Origin: CAIWHR01 sp963734055
GTDB lineage: Bacteria; Pseudomonadota; Gammaproteobacteria; Burkholderiales; Casimicrobiaceae
NCBI GenBank assembly: GCA_963734055.1
Contig: CAVTFQ010000013.1
Span: 120,202 to 184,201, forward strand
DNA: 64,000 nucleotides
Reading direction: 5' to 3'
The translations under genes and the position numbers were made by a program. Positions 36,618-45,249 of the stretch are shown piece after piece. The stretch's first letter is position 1; each line of letters opens with the position of its first letter. A model generated the notes under the pieces. It saw only the letters and a program-made list of their open reading frames with translations, ran no database searches and was not told where the DNA came from.

Positions 36618-37797
36618 CTATTTGCCGGCCAACGCGGATTCGCGCGCGAGGAGCCGCGCGGTCAGCGCAAGGGCGAGCGCAGCGAGTGCGAGCGGGGCGG
36701 CGTACGACTGGAGCAGACCGAGGAGCGGCAGCGCCTCGCCGCGCAGCGCCCTCGAGAGCAGCGAATACTGGCCGGACACCGGGATCCAGAGCAGCCAGTC
36801 GGGATCCTTGCGCTGCAGGAACAGCGGGAGGAACGGAACGATGGCCATCAGCGTGAGCATGAGCGACACGTTCGCCTGCGCCTCCTTGAACGTGCGGCCG
36901 CGCGCGCCGACGTAGAGCAGCACGGCCGGCATGAGCAGCACCAGCGGCACGAGCACGATCAGGAACCGGCCAAGCTCGGTCACGCTGTACAGGAACGGCA
37001 CGCCGACCGCCGGCAGCGGCGCGAATCGCAGCGTGACGTAGAAGCCCGCCAGGGTGAGCACGACGACGAGCAGCGTCGAGCGCGGCGACCGCGGCCCACT
37101 TGCCGGTCGCGAGCTCGAGCGGGTGCAGCGGCGTCGTCAGGAGCGGCTCCAGCGACTGCCGCTCGCGCTCGCCGGCGGTCGCGTCGAGCGCCGCCGCGAG
37201 CCCGCCGATCAGCGCCGCGAAGAGCCCGTAGTAGGCGACGAGGAAGAGCACGATCGAGCCCGAGCTCTGCGGCGTTGCGAGGTCGTGCGCCTCGACGTCG
37301 AGCGGATTCGCGACGTCGGGCGAGACGCCGCGCAGCACGAGCCGCGCGCGCCCCCACTCGCGGTTGTACGCCCGAAGGAGCGCCTCGGTCTGTTCGATCG
37401 ACGCCCGCGCGCGGTCGCGCGAGCGGTCGTAGACGACGCGCACGATGCCCGGCTTGCCGAGCGCCACGTCGTCCGCGAACTTCGCGTCGACGTCGAGCAC
37501 GACGTCGAGATCGCCATCGCGCACGCGGGCCTCGAACTCGGCGGGTGCCGGCTTCACGACAACCTGCTGCCGGACGAGAAAGGCGACGAGCGCGGGCGCG
37601 TGCTCCGCGCCGGCGACCGGCAGCACGAGGTCGCGCGATTTTCCCGACTGCACGGCGACGACGTAGAGCATCAGCACGAGGAACGCCGGCCCGAGCAGCG
37701 CCGGGAGCAGGGTGACCAGCGCGGTTCGCCGGTCGCGGAGCGCGTCGACCATTTCCTTGCGCGCGACGGTCGCGATGCGGGCAGGGCCGCCGGTCAT
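36618..37797 (-). pseudogene. NatB-like ABC-2 permease, interrupted by a net +1 frameshift
   Basis: Joined, the two frames make a normal ABC-2 exporter permease of about 393 residues. From ATG 37797 the first frame gives a helix (about 28-48), a periplasmic domain, and 'SIVLFLVAYYGLFAALIGG', reaching 'GKWAAVAALD'. Near 37075-37090 homology continues in the next frame with 'LLVVVLTLAGFYVTLRFAPL' and four more helices to 'ARLLARESALAGK'. One extra G after 'ALD' explains the shift. Its start overlaps the ATPase stop by four bases. NatAB exports Na+ in Bacillus; the substrate here is unknown. Either a sequencing insertion or a broken exporter. Confidence 0.8.
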
Positions 37798-38537
37798 GCG
37801 GACAGCCCTTCGCCGGAGCCGAGCAGCGCGACGAACGCATCCTCGAGCGTCGCCGCTCCCGATTGCGCGACGAGCTCCGCGGCGGTCCCGCTCGCGACGA
37901 CCTTGCCGCGGCCGAGGATCACGATCCGGTCGCAGAGCGCCGTGACCTCCTGCATGACGTGGGAGCTGAAGAGCAGGCACTTGCCGCTCGCGCGGAGCCG
38001 GCGCAGGAGGTCGCGCAGCGCGCGCGTCGACAGGATGTCGAGCCCGTTCGTCGGCTCGTCGAGAAGGAGCGTGTGCGGATCGTGGACCAGCGCCCGTGCG
38101 ATCGCGACCTTCATCCGCTCGCCCTGGGAATATCCCTGCGCGCGGCGGTCGGCGACATCGGCGAGCCCGAGAACGCGCACGAGCTCGCCGATGCGCGCTT
38201 CGAGCGCGTCGCCCGACAGGCCGTGCAGCGCGCCGAAGTAGCGGATGTTCTCGCGGCCGGTGAGGCGCGGATAGAGGCCGCGCGCGTCGGACAGCACGCC
38301 GATCCCGCGGCGCACGGCGACGCGCTCGGCGACGACGTCACGGCCGTCGATCGTTGCGCCACCCGAGTCGGGTAGCATGAGGGTCGCGAGCATCCGCAGG
38401 AGCGTCGTCTTGCCCGCGCCGTTCGGGCCGAGCAATCCCGTGATCGCGCCGTCGGGCGCAGTGAACGTTACGCTCGCGACGGCCTTCACTTCCCGGCGCC
38501 GACCGAACGCCTTCGCGAGGCCGTCGATCGCGATCAT
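37794..38537 (-). CDS. ABC-2 exporter ATPase, NatA-like
   Basis: A 247-residue ATPase: Walker A 'LLGPNGAGKTTLLRMLATL', signature 'YSQGERMKVAIARALV', Walker B 'TLLLDEPTNGLDI', H-loop 'LLFSSHVMQE'. It partners the frameshifted permease downstream (4-base overlap) and follows a secreted hydrolase gene (4-base overlap), so hydrolase-ATPase-permease form one operon. The C-terminus after 'VVASGTAAELVAQ' is the usual short DUF4162-like tail. Substrate cannot be inferred. Confidence 0.9.
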   Translation of the reverse strand: MIAIDGLAKAFGRRREVKAVASVTFTAPDGAITGLLGPNGAGKTTLLRMLATLMLPDSGGATIDGRDVVAERVAVRRGIGVLSDARGLYPRLTGRENIRYFGALHGLSGDALEARIGELVRVLGLADVADRRAQGYSQGERMKVAIARALVHDPHTLLLDEPTNGLDILSTRALRDLLRRLRASGKCLLFSSHVMQEVTALCDRIVILGRGKVVASGTAAELVAQSGAATLEDAFVALLGSGEGLSA

Positions 38538-40018
38538 CGGGCGCCCAGCCGATCGGGCCACGGCGCCGGCGCGTCGCTCGATTCGAAGCGCTTGACGCAG
38601 GTTGCGGGCACGGAGGCGAAGGTCGGATCGTCGAGAAACGACGCGATGAGTCGGGGGGCGCACGCGTGCGACGAGACGATATGGCCGAACCCGCGCGCCA
38701 CGATGTGACGGCTGTGCGTGAGCGTGCGCGCGACTTCCGCCCCGTTCGCGGGGGGCGTCACCGGGTCGAGTGCGCCGGAGAGGATCAGCACCGGCACGTC
38801 GCTCCGCACGGGCGTCGTCGCGTCGAGGGGTGCCTTCCCGTGCGGCCATGCGTCGCACACGGCGAGCAGGCGCCGTGCCAGCGCCTGCGACCGGACGCCC
38901 TCGAGCGCAGTGCGCGCGGCGCCCGCCGACAGGCGCGGCGCGTCTTCGGTGCAAGTCACCGAGTAGTGGAGCGCGACGTTCATCTGTTCGGTCAGGTTGC
39001 CCGTCACGAGCAGCGCCGCCGCAAACAGCGGTCCGTAGTCGCCGGCGGCGGCGCGGCCGATCACTTCGGGAATGAGCGCGGCGAGCTCGGGCACGTAGGT
39101 GAGCGTCTGCAGCGCGGCGACGACGTGATCGAAAGTGAGGTGAAGCGTCTCCACGGCACCGGTGCGGGGGTCCGTGACGGCGACGTCGCGACCCGCGGCC
39201 CCGAGCCGGGCGCGGATCGAGCCGAGCGTCGCCTCGAGGTCCCCATGCGCGGTCCGGCACGCGGGCGACGCCTCGCAGCTCTCGATGATGCGGTCGATCG
39301 CGCGATCGCGCGTGGGCCAGACGTCGAAGCTGAGGGCCATTGCCGGCGGCGCGACGCCGTCGAGGACGGCACTGCGCACGCGGTCCGGATGGCGGCGCAG
39401 GTATTCGAGGGCGACTCGCGTCCCATACGAGCCGCCCCAGAGGTTGATCTTCGCGTAGCCCAGCGCCGCGCGCACCGCCTCCAGGTCCTCGACCCAGGCC
39501 GCCGTCGTGTATTGCGCGGGATCGATGCCGAGCTCCGCAAGTTCCTTCGCGCAGTCGGCCGCGCGCGGAACGATGTCGAGGTCGACCGCCGTTCTCAGCG
39601 TCTCGTCCTGCCTGAGCGCGCGGCAGGCGAGCGGCGACGAGCGCCCCGTTCCGCGCTGGTCGACGAGGATGATGTCGCGATCTTTGCGGACGTCGGTCAT
39701 CTGCGCCGCGAACGGACCCAGGAACGTCGCCGCCTGGCCCGGGCCGCCCGCGAGCATGAACAGCGGATCGGGGCGCGGCGACAGCGTGTTCGCCCGGAGC
39801 ACGGCAACGGTCAGCGTGATCCTGCGCCCGTGCGGCGCGGCCCGGTTTTCGGGTACCTCGAGGGTGCCGCACTGCGCGGCGATCGGAAGCCGCGGCAGCC
39901 GGCACTCCGCGAATGCCAGCGACGGTCGCGCAGCGCCGCCGCCGTCGCCGCATGCCGCGGCGCCGAGGCACGCGGCCGCGAGCGCCGCCGTCGCGCGGGC
40001 GGAGCGCAGGACGATCAT
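38534..40018 (-). CDS. Alpha/beta-hydrolase lipoprotein (TAP-like, S33 type)
   Basis: A 494-residue secreted hydrolase. The signal ends in a lipobox, 'LGAAACGDGG', so it is probably lipid-anchored. The fold resembles tripeptidyl aminopeptidases and proline iminopeptidases: oxyanion region 'FMLAGGPGQAATF', nucleophile elbow 'LWGGSYGTRVALEYLRR' (serine near 195), acid in 'LILSGALDPVTPP' and histidine in 'VARGFGHIVSSH'. It heads the operon with the NatAB-like exporter. Its start lies 30 bases from an inverted repeat shared with the slyD-mutS gap; that repeat sits in the shared promoter region with kynA. Substrate (peptide or ester) is unknown. Confidence 0.87.
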   Translation of the reverse strand: MIVLRSARATAALAAACLGAAACGDGGGAARPSLAFAECRLPRLPIAAQCGTLEVPENRAAPHGRRITLTVAVLRANTLSPRPDPLFMLAGGPGQAATFLGPFAAQMTDVRKDRDIILVDQRGTGRSSPLACRALRQDETLRTAVDLDIVPRAADCAKELAELGIDPAQYTTAAWVEDLEAVRAALGYAKINLWGGSYGTRVALEYLRRHPDRVRSAVLDGVAPPAMALSFDVWPTRDRAIDRIIESCEASPACRTAHGDLEATLGSIRARLGAAGRDVAVTDPRTGAVETLHLTFDHVVAALQTLTYVPELAALIPEVIGRAAAGDYGPLFAAALLVTGNLTEQMNVALHYSVTCTEDAPRLSAGAARTALEGVRSQALARRLLAVCDAWPHGKAPLDATTPVRSDVPVLILSGALDPVTPPANGAEVARTLTHSRHIVARGFGHIVSSHACAPRLIASFLDDPTFASVPATCVKRFESSDAPAPWPDRLGAR

Positions 40019-40047
40019 GGCGCCGGATGGTAGCAGAGCGAGCGCAG

Positions 40048-40132
40048 CGGAAAGTAGGGTCAGACCCCACTTTTGGGCTACGATCGACCGCCCGACCCGG
40101 ATTGGAAAAGTCGGGTCTGACCCTACTTTCCG
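40048..40132. repeat. REP-like inverted repeat, copy 1
   Basis: Arms of 27 bases, 40048-40074 (CGGAAAGTAGGGTCAGACCC then CACTTTT) and 40106-40132, are reverse complements with one mismatch, around a 31-base loop. The same arm sequence recurs at 61358-61442 with a different loop. Here it occupies the divergent region between the lipoprotein hydrolase and kynA. No coding capacity. Probably a dispersed repeat, mobilised by a transposase encoded elsewhere. Confidence 0.7.
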
Positions 40133-40141
40133 CGAACAGCG

Positions 40142-41050
40142 ATGATTGCGAGCATGACCACGCGCGAGCTCGAACCCGGCATCGTCACCGACCTCACGAA
40201 CCGCCTGACCTACGCCGGCTATCTGCGGCTCGACCTGCTCCTGTCGGCGCAGCAGCCGCTCTCGGGAACTGCCACCCGACCGGCGCGCCACGACGAGACG
40301 ATGTTCATCATCCAGCACCAGACCTCGGAGCTCTGGATGAAGCTTGCGATCCACGAGCTCAAGGCGGCGCTCGCGTTCGTGCGGGAAGATCGGCTCGACG
40401 CGTGCTTCAAGATCCTCGCGCGCGTCAAGCTGATCCAGAAGCAGCTCTTCGAGCAGTGGGCAGTGCTGGAGACGCTGACACCGTCCGAATACGAGGCTTT
40501 CCGGCCGGCGCTCGGCAGCTCGTCGGGCTTCCAGTCGGCGCAGTACCGCGCGCTCGAATTCCTGCTCGGCAACAAGCAGGCCGCACTCGTCGAGGTGTTC
40601 CGCTACGACGCCGCCACGCACGCCGAGCTGACCGCGATCCTCGAGGCGCCGTCGCTCTACGACGAATACCTGCGCCACCTCGCGCGGCGCGGCCTGCCGG
40701 TGCCGGCGTCCTGCACCGAGCGCGATTGGTCGCAGCCCCACGTGCGCAACCCTGCGCTCGTCTCGGTCTTCAAGACGATCTACGACGATCCGGAGCACTG
40801 GTGGGACGCCTACGAGATGGCGGAGAAGCTGATCGACGTCGAGGAATCGTTCCAGCTCTGGCGTTTCCGGCACTTGAAGACCGTCGAGCGCACCATCGGC
40901 CACAAGACAGGGACGGGCGGCTCCTCCGGCGTGGCGTTTCTCCGGAAGGCGCTCGACCACACGTTCTTCCCGGAGCTGATCGACGTCCGCACGGCGATCG
41001 GGGCGGACGAGCGCGACCGGCCGAGCCGGGACCCGAGGACGCCCGCGTGA
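40142..41050 (+). CDS. kynA: Tryptophan 2,3-dioxygenase
   Basis: A 302-residue heme enzyme that opens the tryptophan indole ring to N-formylkynurenine. Recognisable throughout: 'LTNRLTYAGYLRLDLLLSAQ', 'DETMFIIQHQTSELWMKLAI' with the distal histidine, 'SSGFQSAQYRALEFLLGNK', 'RHLKTVERTIGHKTGTGGSS' with the proximal heme histidine. ATG 40142 is used; ATG 40154 ('MTTRELEPG') is equally possible. kynU follows after seven bases, giving a kynurenine pathway pair. No arylformamidase (kynB) is present here. The start lies ten bases after an inverted repeat. Confidence 0.94.
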   Translation: MIASMTTRELEPGIVTDLTNRLTYAGYLRLDLLLSAQQPLSGTATRPARHDETMFIIQHQTSELWMKLAIHELKAALAFVREDRLDACFKILARVKLIQKQLFEQWAVLETLTPSEYEAFRPALGSSSGFQSAQYRALEFLLGNKQAALVEVFRYDAATHAELTAILEAPSLYDEYLRHLARRGLPVPASCTERDWSQPHVRNPALVSVFKTIYDDPEHWWDAYEMAEKLIDVEESFQLWRFRHLKTVERTIGHKTGTGGSSGVAFLRKALDHTFFPELIDVRTAIGADERDRPSRDPRTPA

Positions 41051-41057
41051 GCAGCCG

Positions 41058-42284
41058 GTGAACACCGTGGCGTCCGCAGAGGAGCGCATCGAAGCGGCGA
41101 TCGAGGCGCTCGGTCCCGGTCCGCTGACCGAGGAAGCGGTGCGGGCGCACGTCGCACCGCTCTTCTCGCGCGTGCTGGCGGCGCAGCGCGACCGCGTCTA
41201 CCTGGCCAATCATTCGCTCGGCCGCCCGCTCGATGCCACGGCGGACGATGTGCGCGAGGGCGTCGACCTCTGGATCACACAGCTCGGCGACGCGTGGGAC
41301 GCGTGGAATCGCGAGATCGCCGAATGGCGCGCGCGCCTCGCCACGCTCATGGGCGCGCCGCGTCCGGACTGCGTCGTGCCGAAGGCGAGCGCGGGGCAGG
41401 GCCTCCGCGCGGTGCTGAACGCGCACGACGGCACCCCGCGCGTCGTCGCGACCCGAGGCGAGTTCGACTCGCTCGACGTGATCCTGCGGGAGTATGCGCA
41501 TCGCGGGCGGATCGCGCTCGAGCTCGTCGAGCCGCGCGACGGCGGCCTGTTCGCGCCCGAGGACCTGGGTGCGGCGGTGGCGAAGGGCGCCGATCTCGTC
41601 GTCGTGTCGCAGGCGATGTTCCGGACGGGGCAAGTGCTCCCCGCGCTGCCGGAGCTCGTAGCAGCGGCGCACTCCGCGGGAGCGCGCGTGCTCGTCGACC
41701 TCTATCATTCGCTCGGCGTCGTTCCGGTGGATGTCGCGGCGCTGGATGCGGACTTTGCCGTCGGCGGCAGCTACAAGTACCTTCGCGGCGGCCCGGGGGC
41801 GTGCTACCTGTACGTGCACCCGCGGCATCTCGATGGCCGCCTGCGCACGCTCGACACCGGCTGGTTCGCGAAGGCCGCCCCCTTCCGCTACGAGCGACCC
41901 GACCCGCCGCGCTACGCGCAGGGCGGCGATGCGTGGCTCGAATCGACACCCGCGGTATTGCCCTTCTACCAGTCGCGAGCGGGGCAGCGGCTCGTTCTTT
42001 CGATCGGTGTCGAACGCCTGCGGGAACACTCGCTGACACTGCAGCGGCGGCTCGTCGCGCTCCTCGCCGAATGCGGGATCGCCGCGGAGGGCGGCCGCGA
42101 AGACCGCGGTGCGTTCGTGGTCGTGCGCCGGGCGGACGCGCGCGCGATCGCCGACGCGCTGGCCGCGAGGAGCATCGTGACCGATGCCCGCGACGAGTGG
42201 CTGCGCCTTTGTCCCGACGTTCTGACCACCGACGACGAGCTCGTGCGGGCGGCCGCGGCGCTCGCGCACCTGATACCGCGCTAA
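41058..42284 (+). CDS. kynU: Kynureninase
   Basis: A 408-residue PLP enzyme of the kynureninase branch, cleaving kynurenine to anthranilate and alanine. The N-terminus 'RDRVYLANHSLGRPLDATAD' and the PLP lysine region 'AVGGSYKYLRGGPGACYLYV' (near 235-254) are diagnostic. The start is a GTG at 41058, seven bases after kynA; GTG 41067 is an alternative. kynA-kynU together convert tryptophan to anthranilate if a formamidase exists elsewhere. Its stop overlaps that of the convergent FHA gene. Confidence 0.92.
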   Translation: MNTVASAEERIEAAIEALGPGPLTEEAVRAHVAPLFSRVLAAQRDRVYLANHSLGRPLDATADDVREGVDLWITQLGDAWDAWNREIAEWRARLATLMGAPRPDCVVPKASAGQGLRAVLNAHDGTPRVVATRGEFDSLDVILREYAHRGRIALELVEPRDGGLFAPEDLGAAVAKGADLVVVSQAMFRTGQVLPALPELVAAAHSAGARVLVDLYHSLGVVPVDVAALDADFAVGGSYKYLRGGPGACYLYVHPRHLDGRLRTLDTGWFAKAAPFRYERPDPPRYAQGGDAWLESTPAVLPFYQSRAGQRLVLSIGVERLREHSLTLQRRLVALLAECGIAAEGGREDRGAFVVVRRADARAIADALAARSIVTDARDEWLRLCPDVLTTDDELVRAAAALAHLIPR

Positions 42285-43252
42285 TCCTCCTCGTCGAACC
42301 CGGGCATCCCGCCGGTGACGGGCTCCTCCTTGCGCGCGCGGTCGAGCCTGGCCTTCAGGCGTTCGGCCTCGCCGAAGAACGCCGGGGCGCTCTCCGGGGC
42401 GACGGCGCGCATGAACGGCGGCTTCAGGTCGTGCAGGTACGTCTGGCGTGCGTTCCACGGTCTAAGCTCGGACTGCGCGAGCGTCTGCGCGGCCACCGCA
42501 GCCAGCCCGAGGCCGAACACGACGGCCGCCTTGAACCGAAGGCGGACCGGCGCGATCTCGCGGAGGTGGAAGAAGCAGAGCGCGGCAAGCAGGAGCCACG
42601 CGCCGACGTACGCGTAGTCGGCGAGCACGCGCGCCGAGAATGCGAACGCGGCCGTGTCGATGAACTCGTCGACGACCGAGAACACGAGCAGCGCCGAAAG
42701 GGCGATCACGAGATGCCGCTCGAACCGCGCATGACCCGCGAAGATCCGGGTCAGGATTGCCCATGCAGCGGTCCAGGCGAGCGTGAGGAAAGCGAGGATC
42801 CCGAGGGGCAGCACGTAGTACGCGACCTTGCGCTCCGTCGTCTCGCCGAGCCACGTGAGAAACGTCTCGAGCGCGATCACCGCGACGGCGAGCGCGAGCG
42901 CGCGCCGCCACGCGTGCACGGCGGGCACCGCCCTGCGTTCGGGGGCCACCGCGTGACTCGTCTCGCGAATTCGAACCAGCGTTCGCCCGATCCGCAGGGG
43001 CCGATCGCCGTCGACCGTGACGCGCTCAAGGGGACCCCGGTCGTCCACGTAGACGCCGTTTGCGCTGCCTCTATCCTCCGCGAAGAGGCGACCGTCGTCG
43101 CCGCGCCACACGCGAACGTGGTGCGGGGCGACCGTGGGATCGTCGAGGACCACGTCGTTGTCGTAGGCGCGGCCGATCCGCGTCTCGACGCCGTCGCAGC
43201 GGTGGCGCGCGAGGACCTCGCCATGGCGGCCCAGGATCTCGACCCAGATCAT
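42281..43252 (-). CDS. FHA-domain membrane protein
   Basis: A 323-residue protein. The N-terminal forkhead-associated domain (about 20-95) shows the phosphothreonine-binding layout: 'TRIGRAYDNDVVLDDPTV', then 'HHVRVWRG' and 'GSANGVYVDDRGPLE'. A central membrane block of about five helices (125-255) follows, and a charged tail ends 'GGMPGFDEED'. No catalytic domain is present. Its ATG overlaps the stop of the serine protease gene upstream by four bases, so the two are produced together. FHA domains usually bind Ser/Thr-phosphorylated partners; no kinase is nearby. Convergent with kynU. Confidence 0.85.
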   Translation of the reverse strand: MIWVEILGRHGEVLARHRCDGVETRIGRAYDNDVVLDDPTVAPHHVRVWRGDDGRLFAEDRGSANGVYVDDRGPLERVTVDGDRPLRIGRTLVRIRETSHAVAPERRAVPAVHAWRRALALAVAVIALETFLTWLGETTERKVAYYVLPLGILAFLTLAWTAAWAILTRIFAGHARFERHLVIALSALLVFSVVDEFIDTAAFAFSARVLADYAYVGAWLLLAALCFFHLREIAPVRLRFKAAVVFGLGLAAVAAQTLAQSELRPWNARQTYLHDLKPPFMRAVAPESAPAFFGEAERLKARLDRARKEEPVTGGMPGFDEED

Positions 43253-44616
43253 CGAGCGGCCCTCGCGGCGGGTTCCGGTGCGGACCAATCGATCGCGCCC
43301 AGGAAGCTCCGGCCGAGCGCGAGCGCGTTGTCGTAGGTGACGCCGCGCATCGCGAGCCGCGATATCAGCGCCTCGCGGTCGCGGTCCTGCGTGATCGCGA
43401 GGATCGAGACGTCGTAGAGGCCGTCGAGCTCGCGGTAGGCGCGGGCGCACCACACCGCGCGAAGTACGGGGCGCGCGCTGCCGTCGAAGGCGACGAAGTC
43501 CTCGTGGCAGCGCGGCTGGGTGAGACGGCGACCCCCGAAGCCGCTCGTCCACGACGGCTGCACTTCGTGCGACAGGAACGCGGCGAACTGGAACGCGTTG
43601 AGATCGACGCTCCGCGCGTGCGCGTGCGAGAAGTCGATCTGCCCGGTCGTCAGATCGCCGGCGATGAACAGCGAGGTCCGCGTGCTGCACTGGGTCGTGT
43701 CGAGGATCGCCCGAGGCTTGGGCGTCGCGTCGGCGTTCGTGCGCGCCCAGCAGTTGAGCCACGGGACTGCGCTCTCCGGCGCCTGCCACGGTCCGAACGT
43801 CGCCGGCCGAAACCCCTTCCCGGCGACCGTCGAGACGAGCCCCGCCTGCCACGCGGTCAGCTGCCGCGTGATCTCCTTCCTCGCGTCGGCGGGCGTGAGC
43901 GGCGGCGAGCGCCGCGCCTTCTCGACCAACGCCGCCCCGTCGCGCGCCGGCACGAGAAAGCTCACGAGCTCGCCGTGCAGCTGCTTTGCGACGTTGATGC
44001 CGGCGATGCGGCCGTCGGCGGTGACCGCCGGACCCCCGCTCATGCCGGGATTGAGCGCGCCGGAAAAGTGGAGGCGTTCGTTGTAGCTGTAGTCGACGAG
44101 CCCGTTGTAGGTACCTTCGACGATGCCGAACCCGAGATCGAGCGGATTGCCCATCGCGAACAGCCGCTCGCCCTTCGGCAGTTTCCCGGCGAGCGCGCGC
44201 GGCTCGAAGTCGAAGAACGACTCCGCAGGCTTGTCGAGACGCACCACCGCAAGATCGTTGACGACGTCGATGGCCTGCAGCACGAGCGGCCCGCGCGTGC
44301 CGTCGGGTGCCATGTACTCGAGCCGATAGGTCGACGGCTCGAGCGCGTACTGCGAAACGACGTGATAGTTCGTGAGGGCGAGCCCGTCGGCAGTGACGGT
44401 GAAGCCGGAGCCCAGCGACGACTGGCGGTCGGCGCGGTCGACGAGGGTGCGGATCTGCAGGAGGCGCGGGCGTGCGCCCTCGTAGATCGATTCCGCCACC
44501 GACGAGATCGGCGCGGACGCGGCGGGCGCCGACGTGGCCGGCTCCGGGGCCGGCTGCGCGCCGGCGGCCGCGGTGACCGCGAGCGCGCAGGCGAGGACGC
44601 CGCGCAGCGATGTCAT
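43249..44616 (-). CDS. Secreted trypsin-like serine protease
   Basis: A 455-residue periplasmic or surface protease. The signal peptide is about 1-22 ('LACALAVTAAAGAQ'). The chymotrypsin-fold triad is intact: His in 'ALTNYHVVSQYA', Asp in 'VVNDLAVVRLDK', Ser in 'NPGMSGGPAVTADG'. After about residue 255 a second domain of about 200 residues follows with several cysteines ('WLNCWARTN', 'LDTTQCSTRTS', 'QPRCHEDFVAF', 'AVWCARAYREL') that I do not recognise. No PDZ domain is seen, unlike DegP/DegS. It is translationally coupled to the FHA membrane protein, suggesting a shared role. Confidence 0.87.
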   Translation of the reverse strand: MTSLRGVLACALAVTAAAGAQPAPEPATSAPAASAPISSVAESIYEGARPRLLQIRTLVDRADRQSSLGSGFTVTADGLALTNYHVVSQYALEPSTYRLEYMAPDGTRGPLVLQAIDVVNDLAVVRLDKPAESFFDFEPRALAGKLPKGERLFAMGNPLDLGFGIVEGTYNGLVDYSYNERLHFSGALNPGMSGGPAVTADGRIAGINVAKQLHGELVSFLVPARDGAALVEKARRSPPLTPADARKEITRQLTAWQAGLVSTVAGKGFRPATFGPWQAPESAVPWLNCWARTNADATPKPRAILDTTQCSTRTSLFIAGDLTTGQIDFSHAHARSVDLNAFQFAAFLSHEVQPSWTSGFGGRRLTQPRCHEDFVAFDGSARPVLRAVWCARAYRELDGLYDVSILAITQDRDREALISRLAMRGVTYDNALALGRSFLGAIDWSAPEPAARAAR

Positions 44617-44623
44617 CGGCGGC

Positions 44624-44869
44624 TTACGCGTTCCGCGTGATGAGCGTGACGAGCACGACGAGCGCCAGGACAAACACAAGCGCCGCCGCGAGGCCGACGA
44701 GCACGACGTGGAGCGGCCGTATCGTCACCGCGTCCTCCTGCATGTGCTTCCCCTTGCGCACCCCGAAGAAGCTCCAGAAGACCGCGCGCGCCACCTGGGC
44801 GAACGTCGCGCTCCTGGGGGCATCGTTGCCGGAGGGGGATCCGGAGGGGTCGGAATCGGACGAAGTCAT
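44624..44869 (-). CDS. DUF2970 small membrane protein
   Basis: An 81-residue protein with a soluble N-terminus and one C-terminal membrane helix (about 54-77). 'VFWSFFGVRKGKHMQEDAV' is the diagnostic DUF2970 stretch. The function is unknown; the family is common in betaproteobacteria. It ends seven bases before the protease start on the same strand, so it is probably the first gene of the DUF2970-protease-FHA group. The 215 bases behind it, up to cydX, contain no gene that I can support. Confidence 0.85.
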   Translation of the reverse strand: MTSSDSDPSGSPSGNDAPRSATFAQVARAVFWSFFGVRKGKHMQEDAVTIRPLHVVLVGLAAALVFVLALVVLVTLITRNA

Positions 44870-45084
44870 TGCCGCGGCCCGAGGGGCGGGTCATCAAAGG
44901 CACCGAGCGGTGCATTCGATGGTAACACCCCGGTCGCCGGCCCATGCATCCGGCGGACGCGCGCGACCGTACGGGGAGCTCGAAGGAACAGGCGAACCTG
45001 CTTGCGGCGCTGGGACTGATTGACCCCGCAGACTGTCGGCATCGGCCGTCGAGCGCGTGCTCCGGCGGCGATGTGCAACGGGCG

Positions 45085-45237
45085 CTACGCGCCGCCGGTA
45101 ACGTCCTCGCCGAATCGCTCGCGGATCCGGCCTTCGTCCAGCTCGCCGAACGTATAGGACGCCTCGAGCCACATGACGTTGATGATGCCGAATGCGAGCG
45201 CCGCTCCGACGCCCAGGATCCACGTGAAGTACCACAC
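45085..45237 (-). CDS. cydX: Cytochrome bd oxidase small subunit CydX
   Basis: A 50-residue single-helix protein encoded just downstream of cydB. From GTG 45237 it reads 'MWYFTWILGVGAALAFGI', then 'INVMWLEASYTF' and a charged tail ending 'DVTGGA' before TAG. The family pattern of an N-terminal 'MWYFxWxLG', a single helix and 'WLE' is clear. AGGAGG lies eight bases before the GTG, overlapping the cydB stop region. CydX binds CydA and stabilises the heme b595/d site. Too short for most gene callers, but position, ribosome site and sequence agree. Confidence 0.93.
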   Translation of the reverse strand: MWYFTWILGVGAALAFGIINVMWLEASYTFGELDEGRIRERFGEDVTGGA

Positions 45238-45249
45238 GATTGTCGCCTC

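Noticed and set aside
44870..45084. Possible small gene or RNA in the 215-base gap between DUF2970 and cydX
   Set aside because: No reading frame with a ribosome site, no strong promoter, and only a five-pair GCACC/GGTGC hairpin near 44900.
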